This document shows positions 5,762-6,467 of a stretch of 6,467 nt of DNA, piece after piece. The position numbers and the translations under genes are program-made. This DNA is from CAZVAO01 sp964625175 (GTDB lineage Bacteria > Bacillota > UBA994 > PWPR01). The first letter of the stretch is position 1, and each line of letters begins with the position of its first letter. The stretch spans positions 1 through 6,467 of the forward strand of contig CAZVAO010000118.1 of assembly GCA_964625175.1 (NCBI GenBank), written 5' to 3'. The notes under the pieces are model-generated. The model searched no databases, was not told the origin of the DNA, and saw only the letters and a program-made list of their open reading frames with translations.

Positions 5762-6467
5762 AGGTCACAAATTCAAGAATGACTTGATAGAGAATCTTCA
5801 AACTATTCAACAAATCATCATCGGTCACAGCTTCTGCTTTATTGTGGCTGACCCCACCAATACAGGGCACAAAGATCAAGGCCGCTGGAATCTTTTTGGC
5901 AATATTCATGGTATCATGTCCAGCACCACTAGGCATGCGCATATAAGAAAGGTTCAAGGCCTTACAACACTGTTCGATGATATCGGTCAATTTGCTGTCC
6001 AACAAGACGGGTTCTTCAGCACTGAGTACATCGATCTCACTGTCAATCTGCCGTTCCATGCTAATTTCATTCATTCGCGAGAGGAAACCCGTATAAATCC
6101 GGCGGATGCTTGCTGAAACAATCCCTCTAATATCCACATAAAGCTCAACACTTCCTGGAACAACATTCATGGCATTGGGCATTACATCACACCTGCCAAC
6201 CGTTGCAACGCTTTTGTCCATTGACTCGCTGCGCCCCAGATCCTCGACAGCGAGAATCACCTCAGCTGCTGCTGCAAGAGCATCGGTTCGGCTAAACATG
6301 GGGGTAGCCCCTGAATGAGCCTCTACCCCCTTAATCACAACTCTCAAACGCGTTGGTGCCGCAATGCCCTCAACAATTCCAATCTCAAGGCCCGCATCTT
6401 CTAACACACGACCTTGTTCAATATGTAATTCAAAGAATGCACAATAGTTCTTCTCATCAATAATTTG
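5760..6467 (-). CDS. M20 family amidohydrolase of the hydantoinase/carbamoylase type (5' end off the window)
   Basis: The C-terminal 235 residues of a metal-dependent amidase that hydrolyses N-carbamoyl amino acids, allantoate or ureido compounds; roughly 170-180 N-terminal residues of a usual ~410-aa protein lie beyond the window. The frame is open to 6467, and the apparent GTG at 6407 is internal, because the conserved ELHIEQG motif lies upstream of it (fragment residues 13-19, with metal-binding His15). Other signatures follow: VEAHSGATPM and R-TDALAAAAEV (dimerisation lid), MPNAMNVVPGSVELYVDIR, MPSGAGHD with its conserved His, and VPCIGGVSHNKAEAV, whose His supplies the last metal ligand. 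The metal-binding residues before ELHIEQG are not in view. The group includes N-carbamoyl-L-amino acid hydrolase, beta-ureidopropionase and allantoate amidohydrolase, and this fragment cannot separate them. It ends in TAA 11 nt before GNAT 1, so it heads or belongs to that operon. Confidence 0.93.
   Translation of the reverse strand, partial: QIIDEKNYCAFFELHIEQGRVLEDAGLEIGIVEGIAAPTRLRVVIKGVEAHSGATPMFSRTDALAAAAEVILAVEDLGRSESMDKSVATVGRCDVMPNAMNVVPGSVELYVDIRGIVSASIRRIYTGFLSRMNEISMERQIDSEIDVLSAEEPVLLDSKLTDIIEQCCKALNLSYMRMPSGAGHDTMNIAKKIPAALIFVPCIGGVSHNKAEAVTDDDLLNSLKILYQVILEFVT

Noticed and set aside
5748..6116. 122-codon plus-strand ORF opposite the amidohydrolase
   Set aside because: It is a shadow of a strongly conserved M20 coding frame on the minus strand and shows no recognisable protein.
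5760..6407. GTG at 6407 as the true start of the amidohydrolase
   Set aside because: The frame stays open upstream and encodes the family-defining ELHIEQG motif immediately before it, so the gene begins outside the window.

Overview
The window is a mid-GC bacterial segment in which every supported gene lies on the minus strand, so transcription runs from high to low coordinates. Purine-rich Shine-Dalgarno sequences (AGGAGG, AAGGAG), two probable TTG starts and the protein types suggest a member of the Bacillota (Firmicutes), possibly an anaerobic clostridial or Negativicutes-like lineage. This is inference: no marker gene is present to fix the taxon. A 100-N scaffold gap flanked by identical 55-bp ends points to a draft, short-read (perhaps metagenomic) assembly.

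Layout in transcription order. (a) 6467-5760: C-terminal half of an M20-type amidohydrolase of the hydantoinase/carbamoylase/allantoate amidohydrolase group, cut by the window edge. (b) 5748-5272: a small GNAT acetyltransferase whose ribosome binding site overlaps the amidohydrolase stop codon. (c) 5093-4623: a second GNAT, an obvious tandem paralogue, probably starting at TTG. (d) 4586-3708: a 292-aa protein with a ten-cysteine N-terminal domain joined to what looks like an AlkZ/YcaQ-related winged-helix region. (e) 3599-1624: a complete oligoendopeptidase F, broken in the scaffold by the N gap. (f) 1516-1: a second, divergent oligoendopeptidase F that runs off the left edge about 98 residues before its expected end.

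The main technical result concerns the N gap. The 55 bases on each side of it are identical (2794-2848 and 2949-3003). Removing the 100 Ns and one copy restores a single 606-codon pepF frame that aligns without an indel to the downstream pepF paralogue. The gap is therefore best read as two overlapping contigs that were scaffolded without being merged, not as missing sequence or a broken gene.

Functionally the window looks like housekeeping and accessory catabolism. There are two cytoplasmic zinc oligopeptidases and an amidohydrolase that releases amino acids or ammonia from carbamoyl/ureido-type compounds, with small acetyltransferases and one poorly characterised Cys-rich protein. The amidohydrolase and first GNAT are tightly coupled, GNAT 2 and the Cys-rich gene are 36 nt apart, and the two pepF genes each have about 107 nt upstream with promoter-like elements. 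I see no mobile element, CRISPR array, RNA gene or clear intrinsic terminator, and no convincing new multi-gene system. The least ordinary gene is the Cys-rich/AlkZ-like fusion.
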